From Clostridiales bacterium UBA1752 (lineage in GTDB: Bacteria; Bacillota; Clostridia; Oscillospirales; CAG-382), in assembly GCA_002314835.1 (NCBI GenBank), contig DCHM01000041.1, forward strand, positions 2,951 to 30,091: DNA of 27,141 nt. Direction: 5' to 3'. Both the position numbers and the translations under genes were made by a program. Of the stretch, positions 1-8,900 are shown piece after piece (the first letter of the stretch is position 1; each line of letters starts with the position of its first letter). The notes beneath the pieces were generated by a model. The model made no database searches and was not told the DNA's origin. It worked only from the letters and a program-made list of their open reading frames with translations.

Positions 1-1017
1 GAAATATCGGGTGACATAATTTTGGGGCGCGCGGATATGGCGGCAAGTGAAGTAATCAGCCACTCGGTGCTCCTGCCACCGCCGAGAATAATGCAGAACC
101 AAAACGGGCTCGCTCTACGCAGTGACGCCGCAATCACGATAATTTACGAGGGCGAAAAGCAGGGCTCGGGCTATATTTCGGTGACGAGGACTTTGCCGAT
201 TTCGGTTGAGGTGAGCGGAACCGACATGAGCGACGAAGCAAAATGCAGTATGCTCGTCTTGGCAAGCTCAGTCACGCTGATGCCAGACAACTACGGCGAA
301 AACCGCGTTTTTCGTGTCAAGATGACCGTAAGGTCGTCGTGGACTAATTACAAAACCGAAAAACTGCAAACCGTCACCGATATGTTTACGCCGCATTTTG
401 TCACACAGTACGACACCGCCAAGGCGAGCGTGCCTGTCAGCGAAGCGGTTGTGTCAAAAACCTTCACGGTCGAAACGCGTTTTGAGCCCGACACGCCGTT
501 TGATGACATATTGTCTGCGGAAGCCGAGTTTTGCGGTATTTCGGCAGTCAAAGAGTCAAGCGGCACGCGGCTTTTCGGCAGTGTGCAGGTTAGCGTGCTC
601 GGCAGGCAGGGCGAAAAGTACGGCAGTCTTTTGCAGAGCCAAAGCCTCGACCAGCTATTATCTATCGACTGCGGCGACAGCGAAATAATAAGGTGCGACG
701 TTGCGGTGATAGACCTGCAGCCCACTCTTTTGTCGAGCGGTGACATGACCGTGAGAATAACCGCCGAAGCGTCGGTCTGCCTCTACAAATCGTCTGAAAT
801 AACATTCGTTTCAGACATATCCAGAGAGACTGCAGTGGTACCTGACGGCAGCGGAATGACCGCGGCGTACTATTTTCCCTCTGCCACAGACGACCTGTGG
901 AGCATAGCCAAATCGTACGCCGTGGCACCGAGCACGATTGCCTCTCTCAACGACGGAGCGTTTGACCAAAACGGAGCACTCACAGGTACAGTTCCCTTTA
1001 TATATATAATATTATGA
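1..1017 (+). CDS. sipL: SipL-like spore coat morphogenesis protein (DUF3794 + LysM), 5' truncated by window edge
   Basis: The reading frame is open from base 1 (E-I-S-G-D-I-I-L-G-R...), so the gene starts left of the window; the TTG at 22 is not a convincing start. The 338 visible residues contain DUF3794-type beta-rich segments (roughly residues 10-110 and 150-270). The last ~50 residues form a LysM-like motif, seen as DDLWSIAKSYAVAPSTIASLN. DUF3794 plus a C-terminal LysM is the architecture of SipL, the clostridial partner of the coat ATPase SpoIVA that tethers the coat to the forespore. The stop overlaps the dpaA start in an ATGA at 1014-1017, which suggests translational coupling inside a mother-cell sporulation operon. 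The domain call is from motif recognition; a generic DUF3794/LysM protein is the main alternative. Confidence 0.75.
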   Translation, partial: EISGDIILGRADMAASEVISHSVLLPPPRIMQNQNGLALRSDAAITIIYEGEKQGSGYISVTRTLPISVEVSGTDMSDEAKCSMLVLASSVTLMPDNYGENRVFRVKMTVRSSWTNYKTEKLQTVTDMFTPHFVTQYDTAKASVPVSEAVVSKTFTVETRFEPDTPFDDILSAEAEFCGISAVKESSGTRLFGSVQVSVLGRQGEKYGSLLQSQSLDQLLSIDCGDSEIIRCDVAVIDLQPTLLSSGDMTVRITAEASVCLYKSSEITFVSDISRETAVVPDGSGMTAAYYFPSATDDLWSIAKSYAVAPSTIASLNDGAFDQNGALTGTVPFIYIIL

Positions 1018-1820
1018 AGAAAACTTTTTGTTTTATCGGCGGAGACAGGCGGATGTCGGTGGCGGCGGCACTGCTCGCGGCTGACGGATACGGCGTTTAC
1101 GGATATGCAAACGACATGGCAAAAGCGTCCGATAGTTTACATAACCTACTGTCAAAAGCACAGTATGCCGTACTGCCATTCCCCTACTCCAAGGACGGTG
1201 AAACGGTCTTTACTCCCTGCTCTGCCGAGACGGTTATGCTAAGTGAAATCTTCGACTGCGGAGTGCCTATTTTGGCCGGGCAGATCAGCGGCAGACAAGG
1301 AATGACCGACTACTGTGACGAATCAATGCTCACAAAAAACGCGGTCTTGACGGCGGAAGCGGCACTTAATATCGCCGCCTCCGCGATGCGCGTGGCGTAT
1401 TGCGACGCCTCGGCGTTTATCATAGGCAGCGGCAGAATCGCCAAGGCGCTTGCTACGCGTCTGCTGTCGCTCGGGGCCAAAGTCAGCGTGACGGGACGCA
1501 ACGAGGTTTCGCTCGCATACATTTCGTCGCTCGGCTGCACTGTTATACCAATGAGTGAAATGAGGTACGGACTTTCGACGGGCGACGTTATATTTAACAC
1601 CGTGCCGTCACCGATTATCGACGTCGATACGGCAAAAAGCGTCCGCTACGGAGTGCCTTTTATCGAGCTTGCGTCGCCGCCATATTGCATTTCAAAGCAG
1701 GACGCGCAGACCGCCATGTTAGGCGTTACCTACGCGTCGGGACTGCCCGGCAAGCACTATCCCGTTTCGGCAGGCAGGGCGATTTATCAAAATATAAAGA
1801 AAGTGTGTACGCATTTATGA
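1014..1820 (+). CDS. dpaA: Dipicolinate synthase subunit A
   Basis: A 268-aa protein with an N-terminal nucleotide-binding start (KKTFCFIGGDRRM) and a second Rossmann segment near residues 136-165 (AFIIGSGRIAKALATRLLSL), typical of SpoVFA/DpaA. With DpaB it makes dipicolinic acid from a dihydrodipicolinate-pathway intermediate in the mother cell; DPA is later loaded into the spore core. It is slightly shorter than the roughly 300-aa Bacillus protein. The start ATG lies in the ATGA overlap with the upstream coat gene and has no clear Shine-Dalgarno of its own, so translation is probably coupled. It overlaps dpaB by 4 nt at its 3' end. The DpaA-DpaB pairing makes the assignment strong. Confidence 0.92.
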   Translation: MKKTFCFIGGDRRMSVAAALLAADGYGVYGYANDMAKASDSLHNLLSKAQYAVLPFPYSKDGETVFTPCSAETVMLSEIFDCGVPILAGQISGRQGMTDYCDESMLTKNAVLTAEAALNIAASAMRVAYCDASAFIIGSGRIAKALATRLLSLGAKVSVTGRNEVSLAYISSLGCTVIPMSEMRYGLSTGDVIFNTVPSPIIDVDTAKSVRYGVPFIELASPPYCISKQDAQTAMLGVTYASGLPGKHYPVSAGRAIYQNIKKVCTHL

Positions 1821-2377
1821 AACTGATTTACTGCATGACTGGCTCGTTTTGCAATCATTCGAGGGCGCTCAAAGCACTCTCGGTATTGACGACAGAGCAC
1901 GACGTTACAGCCGCAATGTCCGAAATCGTCGTCAAAACCGACACCCGTTTTGGCAGAGCAGCAAACCTTATCGAAAACGTCAAAGCCATTACGGGCAAAG
2001 AAATTATCACCTCTATCAAGCAAGCCGAAGAGACGGTTACTCCGATGAAAGCAGATGCTCTGATAGTGTCGCCGTGTACGGGCAACACCTTGGCAAAGCT
2101 CGCGCAAGGCATAACCGACACCGCCGCCACGATGTGCGTCAAGTGTCAGCTGCGCAATCGCCTGCCCGTCGTCATAGCTCTCGCAACCAACGACGGACTG
2201 TCGGCAAATCTCTTTAACATCGCGATGACTCTCGAAAAAAAGCACATATATTTCGTTCCTTTCGGTCAAGACAGCCCCGACGGCAAGCCCACGTCGCTGA
2301 TATGCGACTTTGACCGCTTGCCCGAAACGCTAAACGCCGCGATAAGCGGCAGACAGCTACAGCCCATACTGTTATAA
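1817..2377 (+). CDS. dpaB: Dipicolinate synthase subunit B (flavoprotein-like)
   Basis: The start was set at the ATG at 1817, which overlaps the dpaA stop as ATGA; the frame is open upstream to 1685 but that stretch lies inside dpaA. The 186-aa product has the flavoprotein (UbiX/Dfp-like) fold signature of SpoVFB: an N-terminal KLIYCMTGSFC strand-loop, then ADALIVSPCTGNTLAKLAQG around residues 86-105 and a C-terminal VVIALATNDGLS segment. It acts with DpaA in dipicolinate formation during sporulation. It is the last gene of the operon; a hairpin terminator follows within 10 nt. Confidence 0.92.
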   Translation: MKLIYCMTGSFCNHSRALKALSVLTTEHDVTAAMSEIVVKTDTRFGRAANLIENVKAITGKEIITSIKQAEETVTPMKADALIVSPCTGNTLAKLAQGITDTAATMCVKCQLRNRLPVVIALATNDGLSANLFNIAMTLEKKHIYFVPFGQDSPDGKPTSLICDFDRLPETLNAAISGRQLQPILL

Positions 2378-2382
2378 ATCAA

Positions 2383-2417
2383 GGCGCTCTATCCACAATA
2401 TAGAGCGCTTTTATTAT
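2383..2417 (+). terminator. Rho-independent terminator after dpaB
   Basis: A 9-bp stem, GCGCTCTAT (2384-2392) pairing with ATAGAGCGC (2400-2408), has a 7-nt loop and is followed by a T-rich run (TTTTATTATT). The T-run touches the -35 box of the next promoter, so the two transcription units are tightly packed. Confidence 0.85.
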
Positions 2418-2445
2418 TGACATATCACAATATGTATGATATGAT
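2417..2445 (+). promoter_or_regulatory. Sigma-A type promoter for the first surface-protein gene
   Basis: TTGACA (2417-2422), a 17-nt spacer and TATGAT (2440-2445). A GAGGTG ribosome binding site (2465-2470) sits 5 nt before the ATG at 2476. The -35 is a perfect match and the -10 has one mismatch to consensus, so strong constitutive expression is plausible. Confidence 0.75.
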
Positions 2446-2475
2446 ACTATGAATACTTATGTATGAGGTGTCATT

Positions 2476-5400
2476 ATGAAAAAAACAAAGGTTTTTGTTT
2501 CTGCCATAGTTGCCTTAGCGCTCTTGGTGCCGTGCTTTACGTTCGGTGCAGACGCGGCGACAAAGCAGGAAATCTCGGGACTCGTTGATTTTTCGTCCGG
2601 CAGCGGATACAGCGAAATCAGCATCGACAAGATGTTTGACGAAATGCTTAGTTTAGAGCTGACCGAGAGTGAAAAAGCGTTTTTTGAGACAAACGATATA
2701 ACGCTCCGCTACAATCAGACGGTTACGGCGGCTGACGTCACCTGCGTCAGCGACAACGAGAGCATCACCGTCACGGCAAAGTCAAAGTCGTACAAAGCCG
2801 CAAACGGCGCGACGGTCGAGTGGGTCCCCACTCTCGTCACTCTCGAGCAGACGTCCAAAGAGCCCGTCGGCGGCAAATGCACTTTTGCTCTCGGCAGTGA
2901 TTCGCAGAGCGGATATTATAATATCAAAGTCACCTACAAGGCTACCGTTACGTTATCGAGTGAAGCGTTAAAGTCTATCTCGGACTACTGCTACGACCTC
3001 GGCACTGCGGCGCAAAAGCTAAAGGACGACTACGCCAAGGCAAAGCAGGAGTACGACGCCGCACTCAAGCTCTATAACGACGCTAAGGCAGACTATAACC
3101 AAAAACTCGACGTTTACAACAAATATTTGAGCGACTATGCCGCTTATCTCAAAGAGATGGACGCATATACCGAGTATATAACCAAAAAGTCCATATACGA
3201 CCAGCAATATCAGGCATACGTTTCATACGGTGAACTAAGGGCGCAGTACGAGCTTGACCTTGCCGCATACAACAAGCTATACGCTTCTTACGCGGACGAG
3301 CTTGACGCTTACAATAAGTACCTCGCCGCGGCATCCGAAGCAAACAAAGCTATCGAGGGCTTTAACAGCGTATTCGTTTCTGACAGCCAAGGCTGTATGA
3401 TGCACGCGACGCTCAACGGCAACACGGTAGCAACCGTCGTTGAACGCAAGTCGGAGCTCGTCTCCGCAGGTGCAAACGGCGCAGACGTTGACAACGCCGA
3501 CAAGGCGACCAAGGCGCTTATCAAGCTGACCAACGATTACGCCGCCATTAAGGACCCCAAGGATAAGTTTATTTATTACCAAAACAATTACTCCGCAATC
3601 CTAGATAATTTCAAGCTGCTTTACAGCTCGCTTTCGTCGCTTTTTTCCAACGTTTTGGTGCGCAAGGCGCTCGACAAGCAGGGCAAATTCCAGAGATTTC
3701 AGCAGTTTTTATCACAGCTCTACGTCATTACCACTAGCCTCGACGACACGGTTACACGTGACACCGGCTGGGTTGTCAGCGGCATCCGTACCACAGACCC
3801 CACAAAATCATACAAGGATTTAGTAGAAGCAATACAGATCATCCCCGACACCAACAAATCAAACCCTGCGGGTATGTCATACCCCGACACAGTCAAAAAG
3901 CCCGAGCTGCCCGACCCTCCCGTTGAGCCCGAGGTAGTCCAAAAACCCGAAAAGACCTGGACGGTCGAATATACCTCCGCACCCACCGCTCCCAAGGAAG
4001 TCGCAAAGCCGACCGAACCTAAAAAGAGTGATTACGTAGGTTCAGAGCCCAAGGCACCAGACCTCACGGCAGACCAAATAAAGTTTGCGAGCGAGATAGA
4101 AGATAAAACGCTCAAAAAGCGCAGTATCACCAAATCGGGCAGTCTGACGCTCACAGCCGAGGTTAGTGTCAAGCACTATAAGTCAAATCAATACTCGGTC
4201 ATATTCTACGACAGCGACAAAACGACGGTGCTCTACGAGACCGTAGTAAGCGGCGGCAGCAGCGTTTCTTACAGCGGCAAGACACCTGCAAAGCAGTCGG
4301 ACAAAAAGTTTACATATACGTTTGCAGGTTGGACCGACGCAGACGGCAAGGCAGCAAAGTTCGATAATATTACATCACCAATGTATTATTATGCATCATA
4401 CGCGCAAAAAGACGTGTTGTATAACGTCTCGTGGACTGTCAATGGCAAGACGACCAAGCAGCAGTATAAATACGGTGAAACGCCCACTCCTCCTACTATA
4501 GAGCAATCTTACGTCAGCGGGGGATTTACCTATACATTTGAGGGCTGGAGCCCTGCAGTAGAAGCAGTTACCAAGGATGCGTCCTACACCGCCGAATACT
4601 CGAGCGTGGCAGGCGTATTTACCGTCACATTTAAAATCGGTGACAAGACATACACTCAGCAGGTCACCGCAGGCAACTATCCCACTACTCCGGACTTTAC
4701 CCGCTCGTATCTCGAGGGCGATTATATTTATACATTCAAAGATTGGGACACGCGCCTATCCCGTGTCAAGGGAGACGCTACATATACGGCAGTATTCCAA
4801 AAGTCTCTCATAGCCACTCTCCCTGACGGCACGGCGCCTCAGGTAGGCTTTAAGGACGGCGGCTACATCATCAATGCAGGCTCTCAGTCGTCAGTTGATT
4901 TTGCGCTTTTAAAGGACATCGCCGCAGGCGAAGGCCAGAGCATCAAAGTCATTTTTTCCTCTGCCGAGTTTGACCTCGGTACGGGCACAAAGGTTGCCAA
5001 GATAACCTGTCTGCTCTCAGGCACGAGCTGCAAGATAGAGCTTTTTGACGCCGAAGGCAAAGAGTGCAACGGTGCAAGCGTACAGATAGCACTGCTCGCT
5101 TCGAGCAGTGTCACAGAGCTCCCTCAAATCACTTATAACGGCACCGAGGTCACAGCCTCCATGTCCGACGGTTATATCTATTTCCCTTACTGCGGCAACG
5201 GTTTTTACCTTATGTCGGGCGGCAACACCATATCCGTCACACCCTGCGTCGGCGGCATCGTAGAGCTAAGCGCCTACAAGGCTGCGGCAGGTGACTCGGT
5301 ACAGTTTGTCGCTTCGCCGAGCCTCGGCTACAAGTTTGTAAAAGCTACTATTACGTATATTTCAAACGGTGAAACCGTCACCGAAGACGTCGGTGCAACC

Positions 5401-5805
5401 TTCACCATGCCAAATGCTGAAATCACGCTCACAATCACCTTTGAAAAGTGCATCTACACAGTCACGTTCCTCGATTATAGCGGCGCTGTAATCAGCGAAG
5501 CTCAGTACGAATACGGCGTAGATCCGGTCGTACCCGACGAGCCCACGAGACCCGACGAAAGCAACCTTTCGTATGCATTTTCAGGCTGGAGCCCGGCAGT
5601 CGTCCCCGTCACCGGTGACGTTACTTATACTCCCGTCTTTACGGCAGGCATCAAGGGCACTTCGGAGGACACCTACGTTTCGCCTCACAACAGCAACCTG
5701 CTCTTTGGCGTCATACTGCCGATATTCCTCTGTGTACTCGGTGTAGCGGTCGTCGTAGCAATAGTGATAATGATTATTAAGAAAAAGCGTAAAAACGTAA
5801 AATAA
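2476..5805 (+). CDS. Large secreted, membrane-anchored surface protein: Tyr-heptad stalk, Pro-rich segment, InlB-like repeats
   Basis: 1109 aa. Residues 1-27 form a signal peptide (MKKTK, hydrophobic core, likely cleavage after ADA). Residues ~176-295 are a long Ala/Tyr/Asp/Lys-rich helix with tyrosines at 7-residue intervals (186, 193, 200, 207, 214, 221; again 251, 258, 265, 272, 279). Residues ~296-465 look helical without a known motif. Residues ~470-535 are rich in Pro, Glu and Lys (PELPDPPVEPEVVQKPEKTW). Three InlB/Flg_new-like beta-grasp repeats follow (~573-773; motifs YTFAGW, YTFEGWSPAV, YTFKDW), then a ~200-aa beta-rich part, a divergent repeat ending TFTMPNAEITLTITFE, and a fourth repeat (~995-1060, YAFSGWSPAV). 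A membrane segment (~1076-1098) ends in KKKRKNVK. No LPxTG motif is visible, so anchoring is by the transmembrane helix. An adhesin or cell-surface stalk is inferred from architecture only. Confidence 0.8.
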   Translation: MKKTKVFVSAIVALALLVPCFTFGADAATKQEISGLVDFSSGSGYSEISIDKMFDEMLSLELTESEKAFFETNDITLRYNQTVTAADVTCVSDNESITVTAKSKSYKAANGATVEWVPTLVTLEQTSKEPVGGKCTFALGSDSQSGYYNIKVTYKATVTLSSEALKSISDYCYDLGTAAQKLKDDYAKAKQEYDAALKLYNDAKADYNQKLDVYNKYLSDYAAYLKEMDAYTEYITKKSIYDQQYQAYVSYGELRAQYELDLAAYNKLYASYADELDAYNKYLAAASEANKAIEGFNSVFVSDSQGCMMHATLNGNTVATVVERKSELVSAGANGADVDNADKATKALIKLTNDYAAIKDPKDKFIYYQNNYSAILDNFKLLYSSLSSLFSNVLVRKALDKQGKFQRFQQFLSQLYVITTSLDDTVTRDTGWVVSGIRTTDPTKSYKDLVEAIQIIPDTNKSNPAGMSYPDTVKKPELPDPPVEPEVVQKPEKTWTVEYTSAPTAPKEVAKPTEPKKSDYVGSEPKAPDLTADQIKFASEIEDKTLKKRSITKSGSLTLTAEVSVKHYKSNQYSVIFYDSDKTTVLYETVVSGGSSVSYSGKTPAKQSDKKFTYTFAGWTDADGKAAKFDNITSPMYYYASYAQKDVLYNVSWTVNGKTTKQQYKYGETPTPPTIEQSYVSGGFTYTFEGWSPAVEAVTKDASYTAEYSSVAGVFTVTFKIGDKTYTQQVTAGNYPTTPDFTRSYLEGDYIYTFKDWDTRLSRVKGDATYTAVFQKSLIATLPDGTAPQVGFKDGGYIINAGSQSSVDFALLKDIAAGEGQSIKVIFSSAEFDLGTGTKVAKITCLLSGTSCKIELFDAEGKECNGASVQIALLASSSVTELPQITYNGTEVTASMSDGYIYFPYCGNGFYLMSGGNTISVTPCVGGIVELSAYKAAAGDSVQFVASPSLGYKFVKATITYISNGETVTEDVGATFTMPNAEITLTITFEKCIYTVTFLDYSGAVISEAQYEYGVDPVVPDEPTRPDESNLSYAFSGWSPAVVPVTGDVTYTPVFTAGIKGTSEDTYVSPHNSNLLFGVILPIFLCVLGVAVVVAIVIMIIKKKRKNVK

Positions 5806-5841
5806 AGCGGCAAAAATAACCGATTTTTGTTAAATTTGCTA

Positions 5842-5870
5842 TTGCATATATAATATATATATGTTATAAT
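5842..5870 (+). promoter_or_regulatory. Promoter for the second surface-protein gene, extended -10
   Basis: TTGCAT (5842-5847), a 17-nt spacer and a perfect TATAAT (5865-5870) preceded by TGT, giving an extended -10. The mRNA would have a ~50-nt AT-rich leader with an AGAAAGG ribosome binding site at 5912-5918 before the ATG at 5926. Between the upstream stop (5805) and this promoter there is only a weak AT-only hairpin (CAAAAAT at 5811-5817 with ATTTTTG at 5823-5829). Confidence 0.7.
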
Positions 5871-5925
5871 GCGCATAAAAGGTAATAATTTTAAAAATTA
5901 TATTACTCAACAGAAAGGTCTCACC

Positions 5926-8900
5926 ATGAAAAAGACACTTACGAAAGTAATCTCCGTCTTGCTGGCAGTCTTTATGCTCTCGGCGTGCGTCGTTGTCGCC
6001 AACGCAGCTACGACCGCACTCGTCATAGACTCCAGCGCAGACACAGTCATCACTTATGCCGACCACACGTTTTACGTCGACATAAACGCCACCAAGCTCG
6101 GTCAGATTATTGACAGCAAGGACCCCTCCAAGGACGACATAGTCGGCTACCTCCCCGAGGGCCTTTACAGAATAGTCCGCGAGCGTTCCACTGCATCCGT
6201 CGTTGATTTCATCACCGACATCGCAGACCAATCCGGCAACACAAAGGCTCTTTTGCTCGACCTCGTAGGCGGCGATAAAGAAGTCTTTAAGGATTACGCA
6301 AGCTACGCAGAGCTCGAAGCCATCATCTCCAAGGATGCTGTCATCGCCGCTACCGACGTTGCTGCTCTCGTTCAGGTATTCGAGGACAACGGCACTTTTG
6401 CTCTCCTACTCAAAAACGGCGCTATCAAGGCTCTCGTTGCTGACAAGGATTTAATTCCCAACCCAAGTGCAATTGCCGCCGCAGTTGCGAACTATCAAGG
6501 CATTACTTCTATGGTCACAAGTCAATTTGCGGCATATCTTGGAGTTACTACTCCTGTTGTAACCTTGGGTGATGTCTATAACGCCGCTACTATTGACAAC
6601 ATCATTTCCGCTGTCGGCGGCATCGACAACTTTGTCAACGCTATCGGCGGCTACGAATACGTTATCGGTCAAATCGGCATGAGCAAACTCGCCAACGCAG
6701 TTATCGCCAACGGTCTCGTCAGCCAGCTGCCTATCTACGACATGCTCAGCTGCGTCAAGCTCAGTGAGCTCAAAGACGACGTCAGCAAAGCCGCTATCAA
6801 GGATTATCTCGTTAATAACGTAGTCAGATTCCTCGTCAACGAGGTTAGCGACATACAAATTAACGGCAAGTCGGTTTACGACGCAGCCAACTGCGAGTTT
6901 GACCACAACGCACTCCAGACCGCTATTCTGCAGGCAGTCCCCACCGCTGAGGACTTTGCTACCGCAGGCAACGGCGACAGTGTATTTGATTTTACTCTCT
7001 CCATTTCTGGCTCGGTCAACACCTACGTTTCCGTCAAGGCTCGTCTCATCGGCGACACCTTCCTCGTTAACGCATACGCAGACAGACTGCTCGACTTTAT
7101 CACCTTTGACGTAGCAGACGACGGCAAGGTTACGAGCGACATCAACGTTCCCGGAACCTTCACCGAACTCTACAAACAGTTTATTAACACCTCTTATCTC
7201 GACGACGAGCGTAAGCTCGAGTACCTCGAGATTTACAACGCAGTAGGCGACGAGCTCTTTGACGTACTCGATACAATCGACAAATACGACGTTCAGTACC
7301 TCTGCAACGAATACAACGCAAAGCTCGGCAGTGCAGTCAGCCGTGTCAACGACCTGCTCTACACCTACAACACTTACGTTACCAAGCTCGTCAACCTCTT
7401 TGACACTCTCAAGCAGCTCTACGGCGACATCGCCGCAAGCAAGTCGATAGCTGATTATTACGTTGGCAACGGTCGCTTCTCTCTCGTTTGCAACAACGCA
7501 GAGGACGTTGACCAATTCATCGACAGATTTGCTACCCAGTATAACCTCCCTGCCGAAATCACCATGCTTATCAGCCCCGATCCTCACATGGTTAACCTCG
7601 ACATCGACGTTCAGTTTAAGAATTTCTACCGTGTAAGATATTACAACGCACAGGGCACTCTGCTTTATCAGACCTTTATGCCCGCAGGCGTAAGCCTCGA
7701 CCTCCTTACCGACAACGTAGCAAGCCTCACCGGTAAAGATTGGTACGAAGGCAACGTAAACACATTTGCAATGCCTGCTCACGATGTTGACCTTTATCCC
7801 ACCCCCGGCTACACAACTTACACCGTTAAGTTTGACGCCAACAACGCAGATGCAGAAGGCATCATGTTTGACCAGACAATCCTCGCAGGCAATGCCGCTT
7901 ACCTCTATGCAAACAACTATGAAGTTGAGCACTACAAGTTCATCGGCTGGAATACCAAAGCCGACGGCACCGGCGACGCTTACGCCGACGGTGAGAGCGT
8001 TACCGACCTCGTTCCTGCAGGATACTCCATCACACTGTACGCTCAGTGGAAGAAGATAACCCACACCGCTACGTTCGTAGCTGACGGCACCACGGTTGAC
8101 ACCGTCGAGTTTGACGAAGGTGACGCTGCTCTCGCAAGCGAGCCGAACGTTCCTGCCAAGGCACACTACAAAGGCGAGTGGGAAGCTTATACCGTAGCCG
8201 ACAAGACAAGCGACTTTACGGTTAACGCTATTTACACCAGCACTCAGCACAACGTTACTTTCGTAGCTGACGGCGTCACGGTTGGCAGCGTTGGATTTGA
8301 CGAAGGCGACACTGCTCTCACGAGCGAGCCGAGCGTTCCCAACAAAGCACACTATACCGGTGCATGGGAAGCTTACACCGTAGCCGACAAGACAAGCGAC
8401 TTTACGGTTAACGCTATTTACACCCGTATCCAGCACACCGTTACGTTTATCGCTGACGGCAAAGTAGAAGGCGCATTCCTCTTTGACGAAGGTATCGAAG
8501 CCTTTGCAAGCGTACCCGCAGTTCCCGCAAAGACAGGCTACAGCGGCGCTTGGGCTCCTTACACCGTAGCAGATAAGACTGCCGACTTTAACATCAACGC
8601 TATCTACACCGCAAACAAGTACACCGTTAAGTTTAACGCAAACACCGGCGACGGTTCGATGATTGCCGTTACCTTCACTTACGACGAACCCGTTTACCTC
8701 CCCGATTGCACCTTTACTAAAGAAGGCTACAATTTCGTAGGCTGGAATACTCAGGCTGACGGCAAGGGCACTTCCTACGCTAACAAAGCAAACGTCAAGA
8801 ACCTCGTTGTTGACGGCGAAGTTACCCTGTACGCTATCTGGGAGTCCACCACTCCCACCGGTGACGCAGGTCTGACAATCTTTGTCATCCTCGGCGTTAT

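Noticed and set aside
6451..8436. 661-codon open frame antisense to the second surface protein
   Set aside because: The sense strand has a signal peptide, repeats, promoter and ribosome binding site. The antisense frame is Val/Cys-rich low-complexity sequence produced by the sense codon bias, with no ribosome binding site.
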